DNA from: Glandiceps talaboti
Taxonomy: Eukaryota; Hemichordata; Enteropneusta; Spengelidae
Direction: 5' to 3'
NCBI RefSeq assembly: GCF_964340395.1
Contig: NC_135569.1
Location: 7,232,540 to 7,296,539, forward strand
Length of the DNA: 64,000 nt
In this document: piece after piece, positions 31,130-43,143 of the stretch
How the letters are laid out: the number at the start of each line of letters is the position of its first letter
Numbering within the stretch: position 1 is the first letter of the stretch
Position numbers and translations under genes: made by a program
Notes under the pieces: model-generated
Seen by the model: the letters and a program-made list of their open reading frames with translations, nothing else
The model's database searches: none
What the model was told of the DNA's origin: nothing

Positions 31130-31444
31130 CAGGGCTCGAAATTAACTTTTTTCATTGGTAGTCCTATTGGGCTACCAATTTCAGAAATTGGTAATCCATG
31201 GCTGATGGCCAGTAGTCCTATATTCCTGAACTGAAAACAGCCTTCCTATATTGGAAAACAGTCTTCCTCTATTGGAAAACAGCCTTCCTATATTGGAAAT
31301 ACTTTAAATCTCTAAATCTTCCATCCTTTAAATCATCACATAATCAGTGGTAGCCTGAGTGGGCTATCAGCTGTAAATTATGGTAGTCCCATGACAAGAA
31401 TTGGTAATCAGTGGAAAAGGGACTACTGTTAATTTCGAGCCCTG
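31130..31444. mobile_element. MITE family C, 315 bp
   Basis: Perfect 17 bp terminal inverted repeats (cagggctcgaaattaac at the left, complement at the right) are flanked by 5 bp target duplications tactt (31125-31129 and 31445-31449). No coding potential. Ends starting CAGGG resemble the hAT group, but a 5 bp duplication is unusual for it. Confidence 0.85.
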
Positions 31445-31978
31445 TACTTGTCAGTCTCTTTATTATTTGAGTGCCTTCCATTGTTTCAGTGTTGCAGCCA
31501 GAGGGGGTTTTTGGGTCATTTGACACACATTTTTTGGACCAGACCCACAATTTTGGAAGTGATGGCTCATAGATGTCCCACACTAAAATTGTATGCAAAT
31601 ATGTTTGACAACATGACCACACCTATAGAAACAGCCACATGATCCCGTATATTGAATAGACAACAACAGGGTTGGATAGGCAACTGCAAATATCTAGCAT
31701 GGATACTCTTATGGGTAAATATTTTTAAAGGCTGTACAGTTGTGCTACAATGCCATTGACACTTTTTTTATGATGTCCCCCAAGAATTGATAATGACCCA
31801 GAAAAATGAAAGTCTTGGGACACTATGTCCCACTCTTTCAAAAGGCTGGCTGCAACACTGTTTGTTTAAATGTAAGGGTTAATGATAATTTACAATGTGC
31901 ATTACCTTGTTGTAAACTATAAATCACCATTTGCATGTCATTATTGTGAAATCTGTTTACAATGTAAATTATGTCATG

Positions 31979-32572
31979 GATTACTACCAAACCAGAGAGA
32001 CTATAGCCTTTGAATTAGGTGACACTATGTTTTTATATCATGGTTTACTACTAAATGAGAGAGACTATAGCCTTTGAATTAGGTGATGTTATGTTTTATA
32101 TCCTCTTTTACTACCAAACCAGAGAGACTATAGCCTTTGAATTAGGTGACGCTATGTTTTATATCCTGGTTTACTACTAAATGAGAGAGACTATAGCCTT
32201 TGAATTAGGTAACACTATGTTTTTATATCCTGGTTTACTACTAAATGAGAGTGACTATAGAGTTTGAATTAGGTGACACAATGTTTTTTATGTCCTGTAC
32301 AACATTTTTTTTGTTATGAATTACCTAAAAGATACATTTTATCTTACCCTGAAAACAAATCAACTTCACTGTTGGATTGGACAAGGAAGATTCAAAGACA
32401 AAACTGTTTATTTATGTTCACAATGATGTGACATATAATACGTGTGTACGTTATCAGTGTCTGCAATTTGTTTGTCTAATTCATAACAAAAAGTATTGTG
32501 TAAGACGCAAAAAGTGTCTCCTAATTTAAAGTCTACAGTCTCTCTGGTTTGGTAGTATTAATATTTAACTTG
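31979..32572. mobile_element. Element family E with internal tandem repeats, about 594 bp
   Basis: The left part (31979-32290) is five tandem units of about 61 bp, each with gagagactatagcctttgaa then ttaggtgacactatg. The right end (32500-32572) is an inverted copy of the same unit, ending gtctctctggtttggtagta. A related right-end copy is at 25440-25600. Confidence 0.8.
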
Positions 32573-32614
32573 AATGTCAATTTCAAACACAAAGCACTTC
32601 CTACAATAGTACAT

Positions 32615-32880
32615 CAGGGGTGAACAAATCATTTCATGAGCTGGTGGTCCCCGGACCAGTGCCTTAAAAAATCCAGTGGTCCTGCTGAAAGAATTAGTGG
32701 TCCAAGGTCCCGCTAATAAATGTGAAACATTAAATCTTACCTATGAATCTGTATATTCAGATGACTTTTTAACATAGTTATTAACAGTAAGGTACTGGTC
32801 CGATGGATCAGACAAGGTAAATATGTGTGATCCGCCTAAAAAATTGCTAGTCCCAGGACCAGTGGATTTGTTCACCCCTG
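32615..32880. mobile_element. MITE family D, 266 bp
   Basis: Perfect 16 bp terminal inverted repeats (caggggtgaacaaatc and complement) with 5 bp flanking duplications tacat (32610-32614 and 32881-32885). Internal sequence has repeated ggtcc phrases and no coding potential. Confidence 0.85.
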
Positions 32881-33189
32881 TACATTATCAATGATTACGT
32901 ACTTTGTGTGGTGAAGGATCCTTGTAAATGCTACATGTACAATTGCTTTTGTTCAATGACAAGCAATGGACTGACTGGGTGAGGAATCTTATCAAAAGAT
33001 TTTCAAAAAGTGAAATGTCTCTATACCCCAGTAACTACTTATCTTGATGCATCCTTGTTGTTACTTGTATTTCTGGAAAAAACCAGAAACAGTACATAGT
33101 GTGCAATCAGAGGCGAATGAATATTCACACACATGAAACTTTATATTTTATGTCCAAGTTCTTAAATCTTACAGGAATATTGGAGAAAT

Positions 33190-33680
33190 GAAAGGTTGAA
33201 AGTCAGAACATGTTGTGATAGTGAGAAAAATAATTTTGTTCCAGGACCCTCACTGCCATGAATGTATATACTATTATGGCATTCTAAGGTTGAAAAGTTG
33301 CAATGCGTTTGGGATAGTGAAAAGATTTTCACAGTACCAGTGCCCATACTACCATGGTAGCATACACACTAGTGTGGCATTCTATGGGTTAATAATTTCA
33401 GTGTGGGATAGTGATAAGACGTGTGGCCCAGGGCCCTTGCTGTAATGGCATGTACATGGGTGTGGTATTATAAATGGTTAATAGTTAAAAGTGTGTTGGG
33501 ACAGTGAAAAGACTTTCACGGCATCAAGTTGCCATGGTAGTGTATACACTAGTTTGGTATTCTATGTGTTCATACATGTACTTCCAGTGTGTGGGGATAG
33601 TGAAAAGACTTGCATGGCACCAGGGCTCGTACAGCTGTGATAGTGTATACACTAGCATGGCGTTCTAAGTTTTCATAATC
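33190..33680 (+). repeat. Degenerate tandem repeat, period about 110 bp, 4-5 units
   Basis: Each unit holds a phrase like gggatagtgaaaagac, then a cccaggg/accaggg part, then gtgtatacactagtttggta then ttctatg. The units are well diverged. Confidence 0.8.
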
Positions 33681-33814
33681 ATGTGATTACCGTGAATACT
33701 ACGTAGCCTCTGATTGTGCATTACATAATGATAATAATGGTAAATAAAGAAGTCAGAGGTTGATGTAACGATTACTGGTAGTCATTTGTCATTCTTAGGT
33801 TGATAAACTGTCAA

Positions 33815-33990
33815 AGAGTGCACCCCTGACAATGTTTCTGTTACCCCGGTAACAGAAAGGGGAAAAGAGGTAAAACTAGCAGTGTTTCCCATACAATCTA
33901 CCATAATTTTGGTGGGGAACCCCAGTAAAATGATATGGGAACTCCGGTAGATTTTACCTACTTACTGCCCTTAAAAAGACACTGCCAAGT
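33815..33990 (+). repeat. Dispersed repeat family L, copy 1
   Basis: Shares ccggtaacagaaaggg-type and ggggaaccccagtaaa phrases, then gggaactccggtaga, with 38180-38400. Confidence 0.6.
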
Positions 33991-34060
33991 GCCTGAATAT
34001 AATTTACTTCCAATAGGAGCTGGACTGAAACTGGGTTACTCAATAACACTCTCCTTAGCT

Positions 34061-34470
34061 CACAGGAGACCCAGGAACCGTGTGACAAACAAAACAAAAC
34101 AAAACAAACAAATAAATAAACTATCAAATAAATGACAAATGAACAAGCAAACGACAAGTATAGGGACAAATAAAATATTTAAATAAACCAGCAAATAAAC
34201 AGATACTCGTGAGGGTATACTAGATATGTTTTTTGTACACATCACTTTTTTATAGTGATGGGTTGATAAACTTTTTTATAGTGATGGGTACAAAAAACGT
34301 ATCTAGTATACCCCCACAAGTATCTGTTTATTTGCGGGTTTATTTAATTATTTTATTTGTCCCTATACTTGTTCGTTTGCTTGTTCATTTGTCATTTATT
34401 TGATAGTTTATTTATTTATTTATTTGTTTAGTTTTGTTTTGTTTGTCATACGGTTCCTGGGTCCCCTGTG
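34061..34470. mobile_element. Giant palindrome (foldback element), 410 bp
   Basis: Arms 34061-34246 and 34280-34470 are almost perfect reverse complements (about 186-191 bp each) with a loop of about 33 bp. Each arm contains runs of AAAC/AAAT-type repeats and the phrase gtatagggacaaataaaat. No coding potential; the open frames within are low-complexity. Confidence 0.9.
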
Positions 34471-34499
34471 CTTAGCTCAAGCATAGACCCTCCACCAAA

Positions 34500-35150
34500 C
34501 TGATATGAGTTGAACAATGACCACTGACAGCACTTGAAAAATAAAGACTATTAAAACATGTAAGGTTCTCCAGTCATCGCTGTAAACCACAGCCTCTTTT
34601 AGTTTTACACTGCCCAGGATTTGTCACAATAGAAAAATAATCTCTGGTTTGTGAGAATGCTCTCCAATGTACACCTAACTCTTCGACAACATACATAAAT
34701 AAATTTTTATAGGTACATGCATGTACAAACATTTAACGATGCGCAGCATTTTTCTTATAACATCAGTAAAAAGGAAAGAAAATTGTTTACATAATTATGT
34801 TACTGGCAGGACATGATGATTTGGCCTATCTGTATACCAATATGAAAGTGCAAAGTAATTAGTAGAACAGTCCTGATAAATAAATTCAGTCCTGACGTTT
34901 TGAATCAATAGCCTTTGATAGGATATCAAGGCAAGATATATAGTAGGCCATCACCTGACTGTTATGACAGAGACAAGCGTGTCAACAAATCACGTGTTTC
35001 ACGCTCGACCCCATCCTCGTTTTGGTCGATGACCTTTGACCTCGGCCTGGTTTACGTCTAACACACGGTAGTGAAGTAGTAGTGTACACAACTTTTGCCG
35101 ATTTATGAATTTTTATCATGTAACAGAATGACAGGAATGTGGAGGTAATA
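34500..35150. other. Upstream flank of SLC25A35
   Basis: No gene seen. The last 130 bp before the start codon (35030-35158) presumably hold the 5' UTR and promoter; no TATA box is evident. Confidence 0.4.
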
Positions 35151-35158
35151 TTTGCGAA

Positions 35159-37590
35159 ATGGCAGAGTTCTTTCTTGGCGGAATAGCCGCCTGTGGTGCT
35201 GGATTTTTCACCAATCCATTAGAAGTGGTGAAAACCCGCATGCAGTTGCAGGGAGAGTTGAGGGCAAGAGGAACCTACGTGAAGCCATACAAAAATGTAT
35301 TTCATGCATTTTTCACGATCGGCAAAGTCGATGGAATTTTCGCTCTTCAGAAAGGTCTTGTACCGGCATTGTATTACCAGTTTCTAATGAACGGAGCGAG
35401 ACTTGGTTCGTTCCAAGCGTGTAAAGACATGGGACTAGTGACCGACAAAAACGGAGACGTTATATATTGGAGAAGTGTCGCTGCGGGCGCATTCGCAGGG
35501 ACGGTTGGAGCTTTCGTTGGGAGTCCAATGTATCTGGTAAGGTTTTAACACATGTATCATATGTATGATGCCATCGAAATATTTTGGAAATGTTGCCAGA
35601 TGGCCGATGCATTAGGTGGATGAAGTGACCACAAAATGAACCCCAACTTATTTTAGAAATGACCATTTTGTACATGGCGATTTTTCTTTGCTTTTCAATG
35701 ACATTGACAAGATTTTGGGGAAGGTGATATTTATTTATTTAATCGATCAATCAATTAATTAATTTATTTATTTATTTATTTCCTGTGTACACTCCCTGTG
35801 ACTGATTACAAAAAGATACAAAAATAATATCGATTTATATAAAAATTATATGAATAATGTTTGACGCATGAAAGCCTAAGATTTTCAAAGATGGGAGTGA
35901 ATAAAATAGATGTATAAATAACAGGTAAAGTTTGTGAAAAACAGTCGAATTTCTATTTATTTTTCATTCATAATATTTCTGTGTAAAGTGTGTCGTCTGC
36001 TTTATGAATGATGTGTCATACCTTCTCATAGAGAAAATACTTTTAAATTTGTAAACAGTACAATTGATTGCTGACTAAAGAGTTTGGCATGGTGCTCAAA
36101 GTGAATGTTTTTGTTATTTTATTGTTTATCAGGAAGTGGTAGTAACTGTTGAAGTCTGAATGATGTGGAGTGAAAGGAAATTGTGATTTCTTTTTTTTTA
36201 TTTTTTCAAAATACTGAAATTCTGTCACATTATGTTGCAATACCATTACAGATAAAGACACGCCTACAATCGCAAGCAACCATGCAAATTGCTGTTGGAC
36301 ATCAACATACTCATGGGGGGATGTTGGATGGCTTTAGAGGGATCTTCAAACAGTATGGGATTTTGGGACTTTGGAGGGGTGTAAATGGTGCTATTCCCCG
36401 TGTTATGGTGGGATCTGCTGCTCAGTTATCAACTTTTACCAATGCTAAAGTATATGTAGAAAAGACAAAGGTAAGGATGAACATGGTGTACCTAGTCTAG
36501 AGGCTGTCTATGGATTTGAATCCTTCTCCACGTCTAGAGCAATCAGAAATCATGAACCGAAAGCTGTTCATGCAAATGAGTAAACCCCCAACTGCTAGAA
36601 ATTACAATGAAATTTATCGAATGTAGGTGAAGCCTATCTCAAGCTGTGCTAAAACTACCTACTAACAATGAGTTTTTCTTATTGATCACAAGCGTAATCT
36701 TTCTCTCCCTGATGTTTAATAGTAAACAAATTGTTGATAAGGACAAGGCTGGGTAGTGGACTACACAGATTACATGACAAACTTGTAATTGTATTTAATG
36801 TATGCATCAGACACTTCAAGTTTACTGCCTGGGTGTATGTGTGTCATATGTGTAGTGCACCAGCCAGCCTTGTCATTATCAACAATTTGTTTACAATTAA
36901 CCAGCAGGGAGTGAAAGATTACACTTGTGTTCAATAGAGAAACTGGCTGTTAGTAGGTAGTTTTAGCACAGCTTGAGACAGGCCTAGAGCTACATTTGAT
37001 TGAAGGTCGTTGTGGAATATGTAACAGTCACTACAAGAAATTGCTGTGCTTCAGAAGTTCAGTGGAATGTCAAACTGGATTCCACTGAAGCACAGCAGTT
37101 TCTTGCGTTCTGTATCTCTGCCATGTCATACATACAGTATGACTTTCAAGAAAACCAATTTTTTATTATTTTGACCCAAAACAAAAAAATTTGTTTTTCA
37201 CTAAATGATGAATGCTGTGTATTTGTATATCATTCGCATAAAATTTTATAAATTTTAAATTTTTTTTTATAGATCTTCAAACAAGGCAGTTGGCTGATAC
37301 CTTTGACCGCAAGCTTCTTAAGTGGAATAGCAGTTACTGCAGTAATGACACCATTTGATGTTGTCAGTACGCGACTCTACAACCAAGGTGTTGATCCCAC
37401 TGGTAAAGGTACTTTCTACAAAGGTTTCCTAGATTGCTTCTGGAAGATACTACGGAATGAAGGTCTATGGGGATTTTATAAAGGGTGGACTGCATCATAC
37501 TTCAGACTTGGCCCTCACACTCTTCTGAGTTTGGTGTTTTGGGATGAGATAAGAGCTGTGTATATGAACGTACATAAGAGTCGAGAATGA
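35159..37590 (+). CDS. SLC25A35: SLC25A35 mitochondrial carrier, 3 exons
   Basis: Exons 35159-35536, 36252-36470, 37273-37590, all phase 0, GT-AG, 304 aa. It has the three-fold solute-carrier repeat. The first signature is [17 protein letters not shown], the second [13 protein letters not shown] (across the exon 1/2 junction), the third [17 protein letters not shown]. Near-identity with human SLC25A35 covers [33 protein letters not shown] and [11 protein letters not shown]-like blocks (here [15 protein letters not shown]). Length equals that of human SLC25A35 (300) and SLC25A34 (304). Residues [12 protein letters not shown] fit SLC25A35 slightly better; in an invertebrate it may be the single ancestor of both. 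The protein sits in the inner mitochondrial membrane; its substrate is not settled, though the nearest relatives carry dicarboxylates or oxaloacetate. Confidence 0.95.
36632..36983. mobile_element. MITE family B, full copy (352 bp)
   Basis: Inverted repeats of about 120 bp: the left arm starts gcctatctcaagctgtgcta and the right arm is its complement (gcctgtctcaagctgtgcta). Both arms contain gtaaacaaattgttgataa. It lies between exons 2 and 3 of SLC25A35. A half copy is at 39447-39571. Confidence 0.85.
37035..37104. repeat. Small hairpin
   Basis: Arms 37035-37068 and 37079-37104 share aagaaattgctgtgcttcag and its complement. In the second intron of SLC25A35, just after MITE B. Confidence 0.7.
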
Positions 37591-38179
37591 AAACAGCATA
37601 TAGAAGTACTCAAGGTTAGATTCTGACTCTGCCTTTTGTGAAAATAGCAACGTTAGTGTTGCCATGGACACTATTTTGTCTTGATCATGTTGTACTTTGG
37701 CTTGCTTTAAAGTGGCCATATGGATGAGGATTGGGTGTTTATTTTCGATATTTATTTCATAAATCAATTTTACCATAGCTTCCTACTTGAAAAATCAATA
37801 TGAAACAACATATCCCAAATACTTGGCTGTAACTCAATAAATTGCAGAAGATTGATAAATATGTAAAATCTTTGTTATTGTACATACAATTTAGAATACA
37901 CTTTTTACACACTTTTGAGCTCTTTTGCACTGAATTGAGCTTCAAACACAGACTTAGCCTATGTTGTTTCGCATTAATTTTTCAACAAGGAAGCCATGAT
38001 AAAACTATTTTGTAAATTTAAAATCCAACGTAACTACCCAAGCCTCATCCATATGGTCACTTTAACAAGTGGAAAGGCATAATGCATCTGAAAGAGTTTA
38101 AGTTGTACTAAAGTTTCTTGTAGGTATGCACAGGTGATGGCAAGCATTAACACATGACACATTGACAATGAAACACATT

Positions 38180-38480
38180 GACAGTGGTTTTGCTAGGGTT
38201 TGTAACCCTGGTAACAGAGAGAATGAAGTCAGGTAAGACTTCAACATAAAGTACAATACCTCGTACCTCAACTCTGGTGGGAACCCCAGTAAAGTGAGTA
38301 GGGAAGTCAGGGTTGAGTTTATGTATGTACCACCCATAAGAAAAATACTGGTAAGGAACCCAGTAAAGTGATTAGGGAGTTCAAGTAGATATACCTGTTA
38401 ATGCCCTAAGGAAAAACTCTGTTAATGCCCTAAGGAAAAACTCTGTTAATGCCCAAAGGAAATACTCTGCTTTGACTATG
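38180..38480 (+). repeat. Dispersed repeat family L, copy 2, with 25 bp tandem units
   Basis: Shares gggaaccccagtaaag and related phrases with 33815-33990. The part gttaatgccctaaggaaaaa is then tandemly repeated three times (about 38398-38472). Confidence 0.7.
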
Positions 38481-39446
38481 TGATAATGTCTGAAAACATA
38501 ACTTCTAGAGATAATATTTTGATAGAACCCTCCAGCCTAACAAGTTATTGTCATGAGTAGTGCAGTGTATGTTGTGCATAATACTGAACATCACGAATGA
38601 AAACCTCTCCGGTATGTCTTACCATCCATAGCTGTGTTACTGATATATAACTGCATGTGTTATGTTAGTCTCAGTCACGCAGAGTTTCACCACTGAGGGC
38701 TCCACTGACTACAAACCCACCCACCCCCTGACTTAATGGGGAAATGTAATTCAGAGTTTTCCACATTGGAAGTCATGCAGAACATATCTTCCATTTCTCA
38801 GTCGGATTCAGATAAAAATTAAAAGTTTTCATAGTAGCCAGAGGTATAGAAAAAGTTGATCTAAAACAAAAAACTGATCTCATGCAGTCATTATATCTCC
38901 ACTGATTAGATAACACTAATTCAAGAACCTGGGATTGAAACATAGACCTTTAAGGAAAAAAACAAAAACCCACTGTTTGATTGAAGCACTGAATTTTAAT
39001 ATAGAGATGTATACAATTCACTTCACTGAATCTTCAAATAGCTGTTTACATTTTTAATGTTATATTGTTGATGAATTTTGTAGTAATTAAGGGAAATATT
39101 TCTGATTGATCAAAGTACTTCAATTTTGTCTCTTTTAATGGGTTGTCGTCATGTCATGTTTTCATTATTTTGAAAAGTATGAAAATATGTAATAACAACA
39201 ACTTGTAACTAAACTGTCAATGCATATGAATGTGTATGAAGGCTGAAACAATATTAACAGACTTTTTGTATTTCTTTTCATTTTTTGTTTCATGAAGTCT
39301 TGTTTTTGTTGGAATGTTGTTTTTGTTGGAATGTTTAGTGATCAAATCTGCAAACGTTCAATAGTTTTCGTTATTGTGTACTTGTCCTTTTTGTCTGTGT
39401 GCATTTCTGAACTACAGCTAAATTCAACCAAGTGTCTATACAGTTA

Positions 39447-39570
39447 GCCTGTCTCAAGCTCTGCTAAAACTACCTGCTGGCAATTACCGTTTATCACAGT
39501 GTATTGTTTCACGCCCTGGTGTTTAGTTGTAAACAAATTGTTGGTAAGACTAAGGGTGGCTAGCGCACTA

Positions 39571-39571
<1 letters not shown>
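39447..39571 (+). mobile_element. MITE family B, half copy ending in a microsatellite
   Basis: Starts gcctgtctcaagctctgcta and follows the left arm of the copy at 36632 down to gtaaacaaattgttgg. It then breaks off at the (CA)n tract. Confidence 0.75.

Positions 39572-39621
<50 letters not shown>
39572..39621. repeat. (CA)n microsatellite
   Basis: About 25 CA units directly at the broken end of MITE B. Confidence 0.95.
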
Positions 39622-39622
<1 letters not shown>

Positions 39623-41027
39623 AATGCAGTAAACTAACAAATTCACTTAAAACTGTAACTCGGTGTGTGGCTTGTCTCTGTTTTATGTACCAAGCCATCT
39701 GTAAGTGTGAAGTGATAGTGAGATCAGACCTCAATATTTTCTGTAACATTTTTGTTCCTTGTATAAGGAATTACACATGTTATAAACTTATAGCCAAAAT
39801 GATGTAGGTTTGCTGTTTCACTTATGTATATTGGGACATTATGTTTTTGACACAGAGCTAGACATATTTTAACTCTAGACTAACAATAGCAGCGACACAA
39901 TAAAGACAGTTGGATCCTTGCCCAATCACATTGAACAGTGAAAAGCATTGCCATTCTTTCACACTGCAGTAAAACATGCTTCTTATGAAAACAATACACA
40001 TGGACTGGATGATTTTAATGGCTCTAATTGTTTATTTTATAACTGAAAATCAACATTTCAACTTGACTACTTTTACATTCCCACTGTGTGCGGCACCTAT
40101 GTCTATATAATTGTTTCTTTTGCATTAGAAGTTGTTTTGGAGTGTGTATTAAATGTCATTCGTTGAGTGCAACAGCAAGCCAATATCATTTTAGCTGTAA
40201 CCATGTAGTAACAGTAGCATCTGTAGCTCTGTAGCATTATGCATATCAGTACTTAGTTCTTGTATCTTGACCAAGGGTTCTAATTTCTTATGAGTAAAAT
40301 TTCGCCAGCTAAGGTCGACAGGTATTATCAAATAGTCCTTTTTGCTGGTTTTTACCGCAATGCAATATATTGTGATGATGCAGTCATGGAGACAGCAAAC
40401 ACACAGTTTGATAGTGTCTGTCGACCTGAACAGGTGAAACGTTTCTTGTAAATAATGAGAACCCTTGGTCATGATCAAAAGAATAATTTTTTACTGTAAT
40501 GACCATATGTGAAGATCACTTAGGTGTAGCATAACAGTTAGGCAAACACAGTATACCCATATCATTTGATGACATGTGTTTTTGGTGTACCCAAAAAGTG
40601 CCAATGACATCAGGATCATATATAGAAACTATGCACAATGCTATATATGTATGGATATTTTATTACCTCAACATGAGTATGAGATGAATTTTATATGCGT
40701 ATTTAAAATATCAGGAGAGAAAACGATGTCTCATTTTTGCCCATGTCCCATTAAACTAGCTCAACTCATTTTAAGTTGCCTCAGGATATTCTGTAGCAAC
40801 AAATGGCACTACCTCACTTACATGATGGATGTTTTTTGAATTATTAAACAAATTCTGGTTTTGTACATTTTCATTTTGAGAATCCAAATACAAACAAATT
40901 AAAATCGCTAATGGTTTTGTATGCATACTATTGCACAATTACTTTTAGTTGATCGGTTTTACATACTTTTGTATAATGTGTATAAAGCAACATTTTGTAC
41001 AGTAGTGGAATATTTTGCCAGTGGTAT

Positions 41028-41287
41028 GGTAGTCTCAGTTACCCAGGCCCCCCACTGCACTTCATTCTCGCAAACCAGAGCTGTTATTTCTTCTGCAACA
41101 CTGCGAAATAACAGATGGTGCCCTACAAGTGGCTGTGGTTTTATGACAATGCTGGACTTCATTTCCATCCAATCAGAAACCGTGCAACTCTGGTATCAGT
41201 CACCATCTTACATTCAAATGATCAACACTATGACCCCCAGACTCTTGGGACGATGAAAGTCCAGTGGTGTCTGAGTAACTAAGATTA
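41028..41287. mobile_element. Inverted-repeat element family J, about 260 bp
   Basis: The left end agtctcagttacccaggcc and the complement of the right end (tcttagttactcagacacc) match imperfectly, each followed by ccccactg/ccactgg. A related terminus is at 38665-38700 (gttagtctcagtcacgcaga). Confidence 0.55.
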
Positions 41288-42379
41288 ATCGTATGGCTGC
41301 TTTAACCTAAGCAGTTGTCAGGAATGTATAGATGATTCACAACTGGTACTGACTGAGGAAAAGTGCCTTATATTATGCCATTTATTGTTGGCATATCCAA
41401 AATATATAGATTTTATTGAGGCTGAAGACGTAGAGCATTTCATGTGCAGTGAAATACAAAACTAGTACATATAGACAGACAATAATCACTCAGAATGTAT
41501 TATCAGTCTGTCAACAATGTTAGCAGTGCAAACCAAGTGAATTGTCAATGACTAGAGTATACACATAGACTTAACCCCTTCAATACTGAAAACATTCCCG
41601 CCAAAATTGTTTGGACAAAATTCTTGTTTTATGTAAGTTTTTGGCATATATCAACTTCATTTTAGACTGGAATTAAAGAAATGTTAGTTTCTAATAAAGT
41701 AATACTATTGTAATTATGAAAATATGCATATAAATTGGGTCCCCATATTATTTAAAACTTGTCTCTAGTCATGAAAGGGTTAAATAAAAATATTCTAGAT
41801 TTCAGCAAGAGCTGAATGTATAGTTGTGATGCTACCACTCACTGTGTAAACTTTCTGTTGCTACCAACATTGTTTACAAATTAGCTACACTAGCATGCAA
41901 AAGCTTAAATCAGAGCAAATGAACTGCTGTTGTACACTTGATTTGAATGCTATTAATGAGTGTGGCACACAATGCAATCACTTCACTTGTGTGTTACAAG
42001 TTGTAGAAATGGAACTCATTCTTGCCCACATGTGACAGTGTATATACATTTTGTGCAGTTATGAATGAGCAAAATTTGAAAATTACATGATTATAAATCA
42101 TTAAATTCTAATATTAAATGTTGAAAGAGTTTTATCTTGTTAATTTTTAAGCACAATAGCCAAGATGCCAATTTATTGCCAATGTATACACGCACTGAAA
42201 GATTGTATATAATGGTAAAATGTATTTTTTGAATTTTTTGAATTTGGATGTTAAGGTTTTGGGAAATAAAGATGTGGAGGACTGTTTTGTCTTCGACTTT
42301 AATGAAATGAAGTGTTTGTTTCCTTTCTCTCTATCATGCCTTTCTACATTATTCTAAATGTTGTCCATGGCTTCAAAGA

Positions 42380-42700
42380 TCTCACTTCACCCAGTCTTCA
42401 ATGAAAAATCATGAACCAAAATTTGTTCACGCAAATGAATAAACACTAACTGTTAGAATGATGTTGAAAATTAAGTAGTATTACATCCAAGCTGATGTAT
42501 TTTTGGCTGTTACATTTACTGTCAGAATGTAAAGAATTCTGTCATTACCATATTTGGACATTATGTAACTACCCCAACAAACACTAACTTATTATTGGTT
42601 AGAATTCTGTGATTACCATATTTGGACATTATGTAACTACCCCCAATAAATACTAATTTATTATTAGGCAGAATTCTGTGATTGATTAACAAAGACACTA
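42380..42700 (+). repeat. Dispersed repeat family K with internal duplication
   Basis: Begins aatcatgaaccaaaatttgt; similar starts are at 36548 and, reversed, 61740-61790. Inside, agaattctgt, then accatatttggacattatgt, then aactacccc is repeated twice. The minus-strand copy at 61585-61790 carries the same order. Confidence 0.7.
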
Positions 42701-43004
42701 TGTTAATGACTGTGGGGAGGCCTTGGTTGGATTTGAAAATTCATGCTAGGACCTCATTGCATTGAGCTAGGTGAGAGAAGAGATTTGAAGCCACAGACAA
42801 CATCTATCAGACTTTTATATAAGCATGGGTATAGATCAGCTTGTACATCGTAAAGTATGATTTTCAAATACTACTAATGAATGTATTTAAATTTCTGTGA
42901 ACATATCTGGTTATTCTACACCTGATATCAGAGATCTAGCCAAGTTTGAAAACAATTTTAATTGTGTGGCAAGTGCAAGGTGCGTTCGAATCCATTTGTA
43001 CGTA

Positions 43005-43143
43005 AGAACGCGCATGTTTGCATGCGTGTGTGTGTGCGTGTGCATGCGTGCAAGAGAAAAGGTGTACGCACGTGTAAGAACGCGCGTGTGCGCGTGTGCG
43101 TGCGTACGTGGTGCAAGAAAAGGTGTACGCGCGTATGTACGGT
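43005..43143. repeat. Alternating purine-pyrimidine (GT/GC) tract
   Basis: Long runs of gtgtgtgcgtgtgcatgcgtgc type, with the phrase agaaaaggtgtacgc occurring twice (43054 and 43117). Z-DNA-prone composition. The open frames seen here in several phases are low-complexity. Confidence 0.85.

Larger units (their letters stand above)
37591..42890. other. Gene-poor stretch after SLC25A35: presumed 3' UTR plus repeats
   Basis: No protein-like frame. It holds copies of repeat families L (38180-38480), B (39447), J (38665, 41028) and K (42380-42700) and a (CA)n tract. AATAAA signals occur at about 37836 and 42267; I cannot tell where the SLC25A35 transcript ends. Confidence 0.5.

Noticed and set aside
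33954-34245. Hydrophobic minus-strand frames in the palindrome
   Set aside because: Low-complexity translation of AAAC/AAAT repeats inside a foldback element.
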